From: Pseudonocardia sp. MH-G8
Lineage (GTDB): Bacteria; Actinomycetota; Actinomycetes; Mycobacteriales; Pseudonocardiaceae
Length of the DNA: 64,000 nucleotides
Direction of reading: 5' to 3'
Assembly (NCBI RefSeq): GCF_002262885.1
Contig: NZ_NKYF01000005.1
Location: forward strand, 368,788-432,787
Positions 35,967 through 45,432 of the stretch are shown one piece after another. The notes below the pieces were generated by a model. The model saw only the letters and a list, made by a program, of their open reading frames with translations, did not search any database and had not been told where the DNA came from. How positions within the stretch are numbered: the stretch's first letter is position 1; every line of letters begins with the position of its first letter. The translations under genes were made by a program, and so were the position numbers.

Positions 35967-37172
35967 GTGGCCGGAGTCCTCGCGCGGCTCTACACGGGCA
36001 CGGGCGCGTTCGACATCGTCGGACGCAAGAAGATCTGGTACATCGCCTTCTCGGCGCTGGTCCTCATCTGCATCGGCTCGATGCTCTTCCGGGGCTTCAA
36101 CCTCGGGATCGACTTCACCGGGGGCACGCAGATCCAGTTCCCGGCCACCACCGCGGCGGCCCCCGCCGACGTGGAGTCGGTGCAGGCGGTCTACGAGCGG
36201 GTGGTCGGCGCCGAGGCGGCGGCCGTCCAGTCGGTGGGCACGGGCCCGTCGGCGTCGGTCCTCATCCGGTCCGAAACGCTCGAGCCCGCGCAGCTGTTCG
36301 CGCTGAAGCAGGCGCTGTTCGACACCTTCCAGCCGATCGGCGCCGCAGGCCTCCCGGCCCCCGAGGTGATCAGCGACAGCGCCGTGAGCGGCAGCTGGGG
36401 CGGGCAGATCACCCGGCAGGCGCTCATCGCGCTGGTCGTGTTCCTCGTGCTCGTCACGATCTTCCTGGCGTTCTACTTCGAGCGCTCCATGGCGGTGGCG
36501 GCGCTGGTGGCGCTGTTGCACGACGTCGTCGTCACGGCGGGCATCTACTCGATCATCGGGTTCGAGGTCACGCCGTCCACGGTCGTCGGCCTGCTGACGA
36601 TCCTCGGGTTCTCGCTGTACGACACCGTGGTGGTGTTCGACAAGGTCAAGGAGAACACCCGCGGCCTCCTCGGGCTCACCCGTCGCACCTACGCCGAGGC
36701 GGCGAACCTCGCGCTGAACCAGACGCTGATCCGGTCGATCAACACCTCGCTGTTCGCGGTGCTGCCGGTGCTCGCGCTGATGGTCATCGGCGTCGGGCTG
36801 CTGGGCGTCGGCACGCTGGCCGACTTCGCACTGGTGCAGCTGATCGGCATGACCGCGGGTGTGGTCTCGTCGCTGCTGCTGGCCACGCCGGTCCTCGTCG
36901 ACCTGAAACTGCGCGACCCGCGGTTCCAGCAGCAGGCCGCGCGGGTGGCGGCCCGCCGCAAGAAGGCAGCAGCCCCCGACGCCGACGCCGCGGATCCGGA
37001 CGTCGCTGACGACGCGGTCCTCGCCACGGAGCTGCGCAAGGAACGCGCGATGGCGGCCGCGGCCGGCGTCCCGGTGCGTTCCGGCGGCGCCGCGCAACAC
37101 CGCGGCAAGCGCGCGGCGGGGAAGGCGGCGGCCGTGAAGGCGGCGCGGCCCACCGGGAAGCGCAACCGGTGA
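35967..37172 (+). CDS. secF: Protein translocase subunit SecF
   Basis: A 401-aa SecF with six membrane helices. The N-terminal motif is FDIVGRKKIWYIAFSALVLI, with IDFTGGTQIQFP, then the RND-type core FSLYDTVVVFDKVKENTRG. A hydrophilic, Lys/Ala/Arg-rich C-terminal tail of about 85 residues ends GKRNR. It starts at the GTG at 35967. The stop overlaps the apt start by 4 bp, linking export and purine salvage in one transcript, as is common in actinobacteria. Confidence 0.96.
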   Translation: MAGVLARLYTGTGAFDIVGRKKIWYIAFSALVLICIGSMLFRGFNLGIDFTGGTQIQFPATTAAAPADVESVQAVYERVVGAEAAAVQSVGTGPSASVLIRSETLEPAQLFALKQALFDTFQPIGAAGLPAPEVISDSAVSGSWGGQITRQALIALVVFLVLVTIFLAFYFERSMAVAALVALLHDVVVTAGIYSIIGFEVTPSTVVGLLTILGFSLYDTVVVFDKVKENTRGLLGLTRRTYAEAANLALNQTLIRSINTSLFAVLPVLALMVIGVGLLGVGTLADFALVQLIGMTAGVVSSLLLATPVLVDLKLRDPRFQQQAARVAARRKKAAAPDADAADPDVADDAVLATELRKERAMAAAAGVPVRSGGAAQHRGKRAAGKAAAVKAARPTGKRNR

Positions 37173-37717
37173 CCGGCCCCGACCCGGCCACCGGGGAGAC
37201 GCCCGAGCTCGACCGCATCGCGGAGCTGGTCCGCGATGTGCCCGACCACCCTGCGCCCGGCATCCTGTTCCGAGACATCACGCCGGTGCTGGCCGACGCG
37301 GAGGCGTTCACCGTGGTCACCACCGAGTTGGCGTCGTTGGTCGGGGAGGCCGACGTCGTGGCCGGGGTGGAGGCGCGCGGGTTCCTGCTCGCCGCCGCGG
37401 TGGCCGTGGTGGCGGGCACCGGGGTCGTTCCCGTGCGGAAGGCGGGCAAGCTGCCCCGCGTGGCGGCCTCGCGCACCTACGACCTCGAGTACGGCACCGC
37501 CACGCTGGAGCTGCCCGAGGACACGATCGCTCCCGGCGCGCGCGTGTTCCTCGTCGACGACGTGCTCGCCACCGGCGGCACGGCGGCCGCTGCCGTCGAC
37601 CTGCTCACCGACGTCGGGGCCTCCGTGGTCGGGTTCGGCACGCTCCTCGAGATCACGGAGCTGGACGGCAGGAAACAGCTCGGTGACGTCCCGGTGCACG
37701 CCCTGCTGCGGGTCTGA
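37169..37717 (+). CDS. apt: Adenine phosphoribosyltransferase
   Basis: A 182-aa type I PRTase that converts adenine and PRPP to AMP. The start region has LVRDVPDHPAPGILFRDITP. The catalytic pocket includes VAGVEARGFLLAA and PVRKAGKLP, and the PRPP loop is RVFLVDDVLATGGTAAAA. It starts at the GTG at 37169 (GTGA overlap with secF). Followed by relA after a short spacer with its own promoter. Confidence 0.96.
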   Translation: MTGPDPATGETPELDRIAELVRDVPDHPAPGILFRDITPVLADAEAFTVVTTELASLVGEADVVAGVEARGFLLAAAVAVVAGTGVVPVRKAGKLPRVAASRTYDLEYGTATLELPEDTIAPGARVFLVDDVLATGGTAAAAVDLLTDVGASVVGFGTLLEITELDGRKQLGDVPVHALLRV

Positions 37718-37729
37718 GCACGTGCGGCC

Positions 37730-37735
37730 TAGACT
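37730..37735 (+). promoter_or_regulatory. -10 element of the relA promoter
   Basis: TAGACT in the 42-bp apt-relA spacer, 24 nt before the ATG at 37760. It gives relA its own transcript in addition to any read-through. Confidence 0.45.
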
Positions 37736-37759
37736 GGCGTGGGTGAAGGGCACCACCGG

Positions 37760-40138
37760 ATGACGGAGCTGCAGCACGCGGCGTCCCCGGCTGCGCCCGA
37801 CCAGCCCGCGGCGCCGGACACGAACGGCGCGGCCAACGGCAACGGCGCAGGCAACGGCGCGCGGCCGTCGGCCACGCGGCGCGTCCGTGCCCGCATCGCC
37901 CGCCGGATGACCCCGCAGCGCGTGGCCGTCGTCGCGCCGGTGCTGGAGCCGCTCGCCAGCGTGCACCGCACCCTGCACCCCAAGGCGGACCTCGGGCTGC
38001 TGCAGCGCGCCTACGACGTCGCGGAGGCCAAGCACGAGGGCCAGAAGCGCAAGTCCGGCGACCCCTACATCACCCACCCGCTCGCCGTCTCCACGATCCT
38101 GGCCGAGCTGGGCATGGACACCACCACGCTGGTGGCGGCGCTGCTGCACGACACGGTCGAGGACACCGACTACTCCCTGGAGCGGCTGCGCGAGGACTTC
38201 GGCGAGGAGGTCGCGCACCTCGTCGACGGCGTCACCAAGCTGGACAAGGTCGAGCTGGGCAGCGCCGCGGAGGCGGAGACGATCCGCAAGATGGTCGTGG
38301 CGATGGCCCGCGACCCGCGAGTTCTCGTGATCAAGCTGTCGGACCGCCTGCACAACATGCGCACGATGCGTTTCCTGCCGCCGGAGAAGCAGGCGAAGAA
38401 GGCCCGCGAGACCCTTGAGGTGCTGGCGCCGCTGGCGCACCGCCTCGGCATGGCCACGGTGAAGTGGGAGCTGGAGGACCTGTCCTTCGCGATCCTGCAC
38501 CCGAAGAAGTACTCCGAGATCGTCCGCCTCGTCGCCACGCGGGCGCCGTCGCGCGATACCTACCTCAAGCAGGTCATCGACGAGGTGATGCAGCAGCTCG
38601 AGTCGGCGCGCATCTCGGCCACCGTCGAGGGCAGGCCCAAGCACTACTACTCGATCTACCGCAAGATGATCGTCAAGGGCCGCGACTTCGACGACATCCA
38701 CGACCTCGTCGGCGCCCGCGTGCTCGTGGACGAGGTGCGCGACTGCTACGCCGCGATGGGCATGGTCCACGCGCTGTGGCAGCCGATGCCGGGTCGGTTC
38801 AAGGACTACATCGCCCAGCCCCGCTTCGGGGTCTACCAGTCCCTGCACACCACGGTGATCGGGCCCGACGGCAAGCCGCTCGAGGTGCAGATCCGCACCC
38901 GCGACATGCACCACACGGCCGAGTACGGCATCGCTGCGCACTGGCGGTACAAGGAGACCCGCGGTTCGCAGGGTGCCGGAGCGTCTCGCGGGCAGGCCGT
39001 CGAGGTCGACGAGATGGCCTGGATGCGCCAGCTGCTCGACTGGCAGCGGGAGGCGGCCGACCCGGGCGACTTCCTCGAGTCGCTGCGCTTCGACCTGGGT
39101 TCGCAGCAGATCTTCGTGTTCACGCCGAAGGGCGACGTCGTCACGCTGCCGGCCGGGTCCACACCCGTCGACCTCGCCTACGCCGTGCACACCGAGGTCG
39201 GCAACCGCTGCATCGGCTCGCGCGTCAACGGCAAGCTCGTGGCGCTGGAGCGCAAGCTCGAGTCCGGCGACGTGGTGGAGATCTTCACGTCCAAGGCGGA
39301 GGGCGCCGGGCCGAGCCGCGACTGGCTGCAGTTCGTGGCGTCGCCGCGGGCGAAGACCAAGGTCAAGCAGTGGTTCGCCAAGGAGCGCCGCGAGGAGGCC
39401 ATCGAGGCGGGCAAGGAGGCGATCACGCGGGAGGCGCGGCGCACGTCGTTCCCCCTGCACCGGCTCGTCTCGGCCGACGCCATGGCGGCGCTGTCGCGGG
39501 AGCTGCACTTCCCCGACCTGTCGGGGCTGTACGCGGCCGTCGGGGAGGGGCACGCGAGCGCCCGGCACGTCGTGCAGCGCCTCGTCGCGCTGCTCGGCGG
39601 CGAGGAGCAGGCAGAGGAAGACCTCGCCGAGCGCGCCACCCCCTCCACCGTGCGGTTGCGGCGGACCGGCGGGGACGCCGGCGTGGTGGCCCGCGGCGAG
39701 GCGGGCGACCTCGCTGATCTCTACACCAAGCTCGCCCGCTGCTGCACCCCGGTGCCCGGAGACGACATCCTCGGCTTCGTCACCCGCGGCGGTGGCATCA
39801 GCGTGCACCGCACCGACTGCACCAACGCCGGCGACCTGCAGGCGCGCTCGGAGCGGCTCGTCGACGTCGCCTGGTCGGTGTCGCCGGGCTCGGTGTTCCT
39901 GGTCGCGATCCAGGTCGAGGCACTCGACCGGCACCGGCTGCTCTCCGACGTCACCAAGGTGCTGGCCGACGAGCGGGTCAACATCCTCTCGGCGTCGGTC
40001 ACCACCTCCCGGGACCGGGTGGCGGTCTCGCGGTTCACCTTCGAGATGGGCGATCCGAAGCACCTGGGGCACGTGCTGCGGGCGGTGCGCAACGTCGAGG
40101 GCGTGTACGACGTGTACCGGGTGACCAGCGCGAGCTGA
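37760..40138 (+). CDS. relA: Bifunctional (p)ppGpp synthetase/hydrolase RelA/SpoT (Rel)
   Basis: A 792-aa long RSH enzyme of the stringent response. After a 60-residue variable leader come the HD hydrolase domain ([12 protein letters not shown]), the synthetase domain ([33 protein letters not shown]), TGS ([21 protein letters not shown]), the zinc-finger/helical region and a C-terminal ACT domain ending [11 protein letters not shown]. Both activities look intact. I preferred the ATG at 37760 (GAAGG 10 nt upstream) to the GTG at 37739, which lies nearly on the predicted transcript start. Confidence 0.96.
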   Translation: MTELQHAASPAAPDQPAAPDTNGAANGNGAGNGARPSATRRVRARIARRMTPQRVAVVAPVLEPLASVHRTLHPKADLGLLQRAYDVAEAKHEGQKRKSGDPYITHPLAVSTILAELGMDTTTLVAALLHDTVEDTDYSLERLREDFGEEVAHLVDGVTKLDKVELGSAAEAETIRKMVVAMARDPRVLVIKLSDRLHNMRTMRFLPPEKQAKKARETLEVLAPLAHRLGMATVKWELEDLSFAILHPKKYSEIVRLVATRAPSRDTYLKQVIDEVMQQLESARISATVEGRPKHYYSIYRKMIVKGRDFDDIHDLVGARVLVDEVRDCYAAMGMVHALWQPMPGRFKDYIAQPRFGVYQSLHTTVIGPDGKPLEVQIRTRDMHHTAEYGIAAHWRYKETRGSQGAGASRGQAVEVDEMAWMRQLLDWQREAADPGDFLESLRFDLGSQQIFVFTPKGDVVTLPAGSTPVDLAYAVHTEVGNRCIGSRVNGKLVALERKLESGDVVEIFTSKAEGAGPSRDWLQFVASPRAKTKVKQWFAKERREEAIEAGKEAITREARRTSFPLHRLVSADAMAALSRELHFPDLSGLYAAVGEGHASARHVVQRLVALLGGEEQAEEDLAERATPSTVRLRRTGGDAGVVARGEAGDLADLYTKLARCCTPVPGDDILGFVTRGGGISVHRTDCTNAGDLQARSERLVDVAWSVSPGSVFLVAIQVEALDRHRLLSDVTKVLADERVNILSASVTTSRDRVAVSRFTFEMGDPKHLGHVLRAVRNVEGVYDVYRVTSAS

Positions 40139-40147
40139 GTGCCGCAC

Positions 40148-40183
40148 CCCCGATCGGGGTACCTCCTCCCCAACAGGGAGGAG
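40148..40183 (+). promoter_or_regulatory. Shine-Dalgarno-sequestering hairpin before the membrane-protein gene
   Basis: CTCCTCCC (40163-40170), loop CAACA, and GGGAGGAG (40176-40183) form a perfect 8-bp stem that buries the whole Shine-Dalgarno 7 nt before the ATG at 40191. A second palindrome, CCCCGATCGGGG (40148-40159), lies just 5'. Together they look like a translational switch or a relA terminator followed by a masked ribosome site. Confidence 0.65.
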
Positions 40184-40190
40184 TCCGACC

Positions 40191-40862
40191 ATGAGCACGG
40201 TTCCCGACGCTGATCCCACCCAGCCCGTCCCGACCGTTCCGCAGGCTCCGGTGCGCGGCGCCAGGGAGGACCGGGCCGCGCAGAAGCGGCGCTTCAGCGG
40301 CATCCGCTGGGGCTCGGCGTTCTTCGGATGGCTGACAGCCACGGGCATGGCGGTCCTGCTCACCGGGCTGGTCGCGGGTATCGGCGCCGCGTTGGGGCTG
40401 GCCACCGCACCCGGCGGGCCGGCCCAGGCCGTCGACCAGGCCACCCGCGACCCCGCCGCCGCGCGCACGGTGGGCGTCGCCGGCGCGGTCGTCGTGCTGG
40501 CGATCCTGCTCGTGTCCTACTACTGCGGTGGCTACGTCGCCGGCCGCATGGCCCGGTTCGCCGGTGCGAAGCAGGGGGTCGCGGTCTGGTTGTGGGCGCT
40601 GCTCGTCGCCGCGCTCGTCACGATCGCCGGCGCCGTCGCGGGCGTGCAGTTCGACGTGCTGGGCAACCTCGGCGGGCTGCCCCGCATCCCCCTCGACGGG
40701 AACGCCGTGACCACCGCGGGCATCGCCGCGGGTGTCGGCGCGCTGGTGGCGAGCCTGGTCGGGGCGGTCCTCGGCGGTCTCGCCGGCATGCGCTACCACC
40801 GCAAGCTCGATCGCAGCACCGCCGAGGCGGGCATCGCCCCCGGGCCGGGCGCGCCGGCCTGA
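40191..40862 (+). CDS. Four-helix membrane protein, YrzE-like, function unknown
   Basis: A 223-aa membrane protein. A hydrophilic Pro/Arg N-terminus (about 40 aa) precedes four predicted helices: WLTATGMAVLLTGLVAGIGA, VGVAGAVVVLAILLVSYYCG, VAVWLWALLVAALVTIAGAV and IAAGVGALVASLVGAVLGGL. A GGYVAGRMARFAG motif sits after helix 2. This resembles YrzE/TIGR04086-type proteins of unknown role. The ATG at 40191 lies behind GGGAGGAG held in a hairpin. Convergent with the esterase gene. Confidence 0.8.
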   Translation: MSTVPDADPTQPVPTVPQAPVRGAREDRAAQKRRFSGIRWGSAFFGWLTATGMAVLLTGLVAGIGAALGLATAPGGPAQAVDQATRDPAAARTVGVAGAVVVLAILLVSYYCGGYVAGRMARFAGAKQGVAVWLWALLVAALVTIAGAVAGVQFDVLGNLGGLPRIPLDGNAVTTAGIAAGVGALVASLVGAVLGGLAGMRYHRKLDRSTAEAGIAPGPGAPA

Positions 40863-40870
40863 GCTGGGCC

Positions 40871-42544
40871 TCAGAGGACGCCCCACACGTCGCAATGGTG
40901 GTCGGCGGCGAACTGGGAGGAGGTCTGCACGGTGGTGCCCGCGCCCGCTCCGGTCATCGTCAGGATCTGCCCCTCGCCGGACCATTGCGGCCACGGGGTA
41001 CCGGCGCCGCCGTTCGGGTTCCCGGTGGCCGCGAAGCGGGCCCAGCGGTCCACCATCTCGGCGGCGAGCTCCTGCTGCGCCGTCGAGAGCGGCGGCTGCT
41101 CGGCAACCAGGTCGAACAGGTACGGCACGTCGGAGCCGTGCGTGGCGCCGCCGGCGAGTTCGGGCGGCAGCGCCACGAAGGGCGACGGTGCGGACGCGTC
41201 GGCGAACTCGTACGCGTACACCGGACCCACATCGGCGAGCATCCGGTAGGACGCCAGGCCGGTGCAGGCGTAGGCGCGGTCGGTGATCACGTCCGACCAC
41301 GCGCGGTCCGGTGAACGGTCGGTGGCGGCGTACGCACGAGCGGCCTGCGCGGCGGCGCGCCCCGAGGTGGCCGCGAGCAACGCGTCGAGGCCGGCAGGGG
41401 TGAGCGGGACGCCTGCGCGTGCGTAGAACAGCTCCGTGAACAGCGTGCCCTCGTCCTTGGTGGTGCCGGCGAGCACCGGGGTGCCGAGCCGCACGTCCCG
41501 GTCCACGACCACGTCCGACGGACGTCGGGGCAGCGTCGGGGTGCCGGTGGCCGGGCTCCAGTAGTAGTCCGTGCCGTCGACGAGCTGGGCGGCCGGCAGC
41601 GTGCGCAGGCAGTCGAGCACGGCGGCGGAGTCGTACCGGTCGCCGAAGCGAGCGGCGGGCGGTCGGCCGAGCTCCTCCTCGGGGCAGCCGAAGGCCGTGG
41701 CTGCGGCATCACCCGCGGCCTGCAGGAGGGGGAGCGTCTTCCAGGTGTCACCCGCGGGCCCGGTGCCCGGCCGGATGACGTCGACGATGTTGGCGGTGCT
41801 GCAGCCGCCGCTCTGCATGATCACCCGGTGGAACAGGCCCAGCGCGCCGGGAGAGGTGAGCTGGCTGCAGACGCTGTCCGCGCCCGCGGACTCACCGGCG
41901 AGCGTGACCGAGCCCGGGTCGCCGCCGAACGCGCGGATGTTGCGCTGCACCCAGTGCAGCGCCGCCTGCTGGTCCAGCAGCCCGAACTCGCCCGACCCCT
42001 CCAGGCCCGGCAACCCGAGGAAACCGAGCATCCCGAGCCGGTAGTTGACCGTGACGACGACCAGTGGCCCCGCCTCGGCGAGCCGGCGCGGGTCGACGTC
42101 GCTGCCCGCTCCCGCGCTGAACCCGCCACCGTGGATCCAGACGAGCACGGGGAGCGCGTCGTCGGCGGTCGTTCCCGCCGGCACCGTGACATCGAGGGAC
42201 AGGCAGTCCTCCGAGCCGCTCGCGGGCGGCGCGTCGGGCGCCACGGCGACCTGCGGGCAGCGGGCACCGGGCTCGGTCGCCGGCCGCGTGCCGTTCCAGC
42301 TCGGCGCGGGGCCCGGCGGTCGCCAGCGCCGCTCACCCACCGGCGCCGCGGCGTAGGGGATGCCGCGGTAGCGCAACACCGACCCGTCGGTGGCGCCGAG
42401 CAGCTCGCCCTGGTCGATGGAGACCAGCTCGCCGAGCGGGGGAGGTTGGTGCTCCGGCTCGGCCGCCGAACACGAGGCGAGCAGTAGCGCTCCCACGGCC
42501 ACCGCTGCGTACCGGCGGAGCCGGTCGAGGACGCGCCTGCTCAC
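40871..42544 (-). CDS. Secreted carboxylesterase/lipase lipoprotein (type B)
   Basis: A 557-aa alpha/beta-hydrolase. The signal peptide ends in LLLASCSAA, a lipobox, so the enzyme is probably anchored outside the membrane. The oxyanion hole is WIHGGGFSAG, the nucleophile elbow is LAGESAGADS, and a candidate catalytic histidine lies in GATHGSDVPYLF. SEDCLSLDVTVP is the type-B esterase signature. It starts at the GTG at 42544. A truncated open frame ends 7 bp upstream on the same strand. Natural substrate unknown. Confidence 0.9.
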   Translation of the reverse strand: MSRRVLDRLRRYAAVAVGALLLASCSAAEPEHQPPPLGELVSIDQGELLGATDGSVLRYRGIPYAAAPVGERRWRPPGPAPSWNGTRPATEPGARCPQVAVAPDAPPASGSEDCLSLDVTVPAGTTADDALPVLVWIHGGGFSAGAGSDVDPRRLAEAGPLVVVTVNYRLGMLGFLGLPGLEGSGEFGLLDQQAALHWVQRNIRAFGGDPGSVTLAGESAGADSVCSQLTSPGALGLFHRVIMQSGGCSTANIVDVIRPGTGPAGDTWKTLPLLQAAGDAAATAFGCPEEELGRPPAARFGDRYDSAAVLDCLRTLPAAQLVDGTDYYWSPATGTPTLPRRPSDVVVDRDVRLGTPVLAGTTKDEGTLFTELFYARAGVPLTPAGLDALLAATSGRAAAQAARAYAATDRSPDRAWSDVITDRAYACTGLASYRMLADVGPVYAYEFADASAPSPFVALPPELAGGATHGSDVPYLFDLVAEQPPLSTAQQELAAEMVDRWARFAATGNPNGGAGTPWPQWSGEGQILTMTGAGAGTTVQTSSQFAADHHCDVWGVL

Positions 42545-42551
42545 GTGGTGG

Positions 42552-42761
42552 TCACTGGCCGCTCTCCCGGTCGTTGCGCTCCCAGTGGTCGAGCTGGCGG
42601 CCGAGATCGAACGCGATGTGCTCGACGGCGATCGACACGACGAGCAGCCAGTAGTCATCGGTCTCGTGTGCGCGATCCTGGACCTCCCGTCGGAGGGACT
42701 CGACGATGCGGTCCTTGTGCAGAACGCCGATCGCCCACTCGACGGAGTGCCGGTCGGGTTT
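42552..42761 (-). pseudogene. Possible gene remnant upstream of the esterase
   Basis: A 69-codon open frame, from an in-frame TGA at 42762-42764 to the stop at 42552-42554, encodes a protein-like sequence (RHSVEWAIGVLHKDRIVESL, then ETDDYWLLVVSIAVEHIAFD). It has balanced composition and lower GC, but no ATG, and its only GTG is internal. It ends 7 bp before the esterase start, as a co-transcribed gene would. It looks like the 3' part of a gene that lost its 5' end. No family is recognised. Confidence 0.45.
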
Positions 42762-42846
42762 TCAACTCATGGGTGGATCAGGGGGACGGTCGCGGGCCGT
42801 GCGGGTGCCCTCTGGGCGTGCCCTTCGGAGATCACCGGGCCCTTGA

Positions 42847-43668
42847 TCAGGAGAGGGTGGCGGCCTGGATCGTGACCGGCGTGCGCGGTGCGCCGTCTCC
42901 CGGCCCGTTCGCCTCGTCCGACCCGCCCTCGGCGATGGTGTCGAGAGTGGCCAAGCCCTCCTCGCCGACGGTGCCGAACACCGTGTATTCAGGAGGAAGG
43001 GTGGAGTCGGCGTAGACGAGGAAGAACTGGCTGCCTCCGGAGTCGGGCGCCTGGGTCTTGGCCATCGCAACCGTGCCCCGTGGGTAGATGGCCGATCCGC
43101 CGTCCGGCGCCGGTGCGAGATCCGTGGGCGGCTCGTCGTTGATCGTGTAACCGGGGCCGCCTGTACCGGTGCCGGTGGGATCTCCGCACTGCAGCACCCG
43201 CAGGCCTTCCCCGGTGGTGAGCCGGTGGCACGGCGTGTCGTTGAGGTAGCCGGCGTTGACCAGGTTCACGAAGCTCTCCACGGCGCAAGGGCCGGTGGAG
43301 CGGTCCAATGTGAGCGGGATGGCGCCCTGGTCGGTCTGGATCGACACGGGCACGGTGCCGCTGGTGCTCGCCGTCGCGACGGTCGGGATCGGCGCGGGTC
43401 GGGCGGCCGGCTCCTCGGGAGTCGGGGTGAAGGAGCAGTCGCCCAGCGCTGCGGGTTCCGCCGCCGGCGCGGCCGGCGCGGCCGCGTCGTCACCGCCGGG
43501 CATCCCGACCGTGCTCAACAGCACCACGGCGACGACAACGACGACGACCACGGAAGCGGAGGTGATGATGGCGACGCGCTGGCGGCGCCGGGCCCGCTCG
43601 GCCCGCCGCATCTGCTGGTGCTCCAGCTTGCGCTTCGCTGCCTCGCGCCTCATCTGATTGGTCGTCAC
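42847..43668 (-). CDS. Membrane-anchored cyclophilin-type peptidyl-prolyl isomerase
   Basis: A 273-aa protein. An Arg/Lys-rich cytoplasmic N-terminus precedes one membrane helix (VAIITSASVVVVVVVAVVLL), an Ala/Pro linker and a cyclophilin domain with GGSQFFLVYADSTLPPEYTV. It lies outside the membrane and helps fold secreted proteins. The GTG at 43668 follows AGAGGTGG. It fits the actinobacterial PPIase usually found next to the relA-hisS region, with MBL-hisS downstream in the order here. Confidence 0.9.
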   Translation of the reverse strand: MTTNQMRREAAKRKLEHQQMRRAERARRRQRVAIITSASVVVVVVVAVVLLSTVGMPGGDDAAAPAAPAAEPAALGDCSFTPTPEEPAARPAPIPTVATASTSGTVPVSIQTDQGAIPLTLDRSTGPCAVESFVNLVNAGYLNDTPCHRLTTGEGLRVLQCGDPTGTGTGGPGYTINDEPPTDLAPAPDGGSAIYPRGTVAMAKTQAPDSGGSQFFLVYADSTLPPEYTVFGTVGEEGLATLDTIAEGGSDEANGPGDGAPRTPVTIQAATLS

Positions 43669-43768
43669 GTGCCACCTCTCGGGACGGGTCTTCGGCGTGC
43701 ATCCTAGCCAGCCTCGTGCGAGCCCGATGTCAGGCCCGACCCGCCGCGCCTGTCGCTCTCGGCTCTGA

Positions 43769-43996
43769 TCATTCGAGTGGGTGCGAACCACCTCGAACGC
43801 GACGACGTACTCGACCGAGCACTATTGCCATGCCAAGAGCGGCCCCCGCCCAGAGCTCCGACCATCCGCCGGTCTGAGCGCTGTCCGGCCAGAAGACGGC
43901 GATCAGAACCGCGCAGCCACAGATGGTGGCTGCGTCGAACGGCCTGAGTGGCCACATGAGTTCGAGCACTCGGCGTTCGGCTTCATGCATCTTCAT
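43769..43996 (-). CDS. Small two-helix membrane protein, unknown function
   Basis: A 75-aa protein (MKMHEAERRVLELMWPLRPF). It has hydrophobic stretches DAATICGCAVLIAVFW and LWAGAALGMAIVLG separated by SAQTGGWSE, and an Arg-rich tail. The ATG at 43996 has GGAGGCG about 9 nt upstream. It overlaps the end of the upstream secreted-protein gene by 14 bp, so the two form a pair. Base composition is lower in GC than the neighbours. No homologous family recognised. Confidence 0.6.
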   Translation of the reverse strand: MKMHEAERRVLELMWPLRPFDAATICGCAVLIAVFWPDSAQTGGWSELWAGAALGMAIVLGRVRRRVRGGSHPLE

Positions 43997-44504
43997 GGTA
44001 GTGAACGCCTCCGGGAGTCTCCTCGTCGTGCGTCCAATCGGGCTGGGTCCGATCCCGGAGAGTAGGGCCGACCGGGCTGAAGTAGCTGTGGATCGTGTAG
44101 TCGTGTGCTTCTGAGCAGATCCCGGTCTGCCGAGAGATGCAGATGCGAAGCCGCCCCTCGTACCGCGCGGTTGCCTCACCTGCTCGCTGATCGGTCACTG
44201 AGGCCAAGCTGGGTTCGACGACGAAGCCGGCCGCCGATCCCGGTCCGGTCACACCGGTTGACTGGTCGGCAGACGCGCGTGTGATGAATCCGTTCGAGCT
44301 CCGACAGACGGTGAGCGATGTGTCGACGAAGCCGACTCGCAGTGGGATTGCCGAACCGGCGCTCACGAAGTAGCGATGTGTGAAGGTCTGACAGTTGGGC
44401 TCGAATCCTAGGGCTGAGTCCGCTCTGCCTGTCAGCGAGAGTAGGGACATCGCAAGGACGACGATGAGAGGGAATGCTCGGAAAGCGCGGGGCGTCCGGT
44501 CCAA
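43983..44504 (-). CDS. Secreted small protein, unknown function
   Basis: A 173-aa protein with a clear signal peptide (RAFPLIVVLAMSLLSLTGRA) and a mature part containing five cysteines (PNCQTFTHRYF, LTVCRSS, RICISRQTGICSEAHDY). These could form disulfides outside the cell. I chose a TTG at 44504 because a perfect AAGGAGG lies 4 nt upstream and it places the signal peptide at the N-terminus. The ATG at 44543 has no ribosome site. GC is near 60 percent, well below the window. Unknown family. Confidence 0.6.
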   Translation of the reverse strand: MDRTPRAFRAFPLIVVLAMSLLSLTGRADSALGFEPNCQTFTHRYFVSAGSAIPLRVGFVDTSLTVCRSSNGFITRASADQSTGVTGPGSAAGFVVEPSLASVTDQRAGEATARYEGRLRICISRQTGICSEAHDYTIHSYFSPVGPTLRDRTQPDWTHDEETPGGVHYHEDA

Positions 44505-44730
44505 GGAGCCTCCTTCGGCTGCTCCCGTACGGTACTTCGGCATCGACGGTTCTGGTGCCCGCGAGGCAGGATCGTTTGCAGTTGTGAACGATGTAGGGCC
44601 GATCGGCCGAAGCCCGGCATCACGACGATGCGGAGCAGGCCGGTGCGCGGACAGCGGCCTTCTCCGGCCCCACGGCACGCCGCGGTGGTGTGGCGAGGGA
44701 GGCTGGTCCGTAATCGACCTCGCCGGCCTC

Positions 44731-44736
44731 TACGCT
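44731..44736 (+). promoter_or_regulatory. -10 element of a leaderless MBL-hisS promoter
   Basis: TACGCT ends 6 nt before the GTG at 44743, giving a leaderless mRNA for the hydrolase-hisS operon. Confidence 0.5.
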
Positions 44737-44742
44737 GGTGAC

Positions 44743-45432
44743 GTGCTCGTCGCAGGATTTCCCGCCGGTTCCTTCCAGACCAACTGCTACGTGGTGGCAG
44801 CCGGTCCGGGTGAGGCGTGCGTGGTGGTCGACCCCGGCCAGGACGCCGTCGAGCCCCTGGACGCGCTGCTCGCCGAGCACCGGCTCACGCCGGTGGCGGT
44901 CCTGCTGACCCACGGCCATTTCGACCACACCTTCAGCGTCTCCCCGGTGTGCGACGGCCACGACGTGCCGGCGTGGATCCACCCGGACGACCGGGAGATG
45001 CTCACCGACCCGCTCAAGGGCCTGTCGGCCGAGGCCACCGCGTTGTTCGGCGGGCGGTTGGAGATGCGGGAGCCGCGGGAGGTCCGCGAGCTCACCGACG
45101 GTGCCGCGCTGGAGCTGGCCGGGCTCACGCTGACGGTCGACCACACGCCCGGCCACACCCGCGGGTCGGTCGTGTTCACCACGCCCACCGAGGAGGGCGT
45201 CGACGTCGTGCTCGCCGGCGACACACTGTTCGCCGGCTCGATCGGGCGCACCGACCTGCCCGGCGGCGACCACGCGCAGATGCTCACGAGCCTGCGCGAC
45301 AAGCTGCTCACCCGCGCCGACGACACGGTCGTGCTACCCGGGCACGGGCCCACCACGACGGTCGGGCGGGAACGGGCCGGCAATCCGTTCCTGCAAGGTC
45401 TGGACCTGCCGGCGAAGGGACGAGGGCTGTGA
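44743..45432 (+). CDS. MBL-fold metallo-hydrolase (glyoxalase II-like)
   Basis: A 229-aa metallo-beta-lactamase fold protein. The zinc ligands THGHFDH are followed by [24 protein letters not shown] and the terminal VLPGHGPTT. It is of the short GloB/YcbL-like type that is repeatedly encoded just before hisS in actinobacteria. Substrate unproven (a thioester of glutathione or mycothiol is usual). It starts at the GTG at 44743 and its stop overlaps hisS by 4 bp. Confidence 0.92.
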   Translation: MLVAGFPAGSFQTNCYVVAAGPGEACVVVDPGQDAVEPLDALLAEHRLTPVAVLLTHGHFDHTFSVSPVCDGHDVPAWIHPDDREMLTDPLKGLSAEATALFGGRLEMREPREVRELTDGAALELAGLTLTVDHTPGHTRGSVVFTTPTEEGVDVVLAGDTLFAGSIGRTDLPGGDHAQMLTSLRDKLLTRADDTVVLPGHGPTTTVGRERAGNPFLQGLDLPAKGRGL

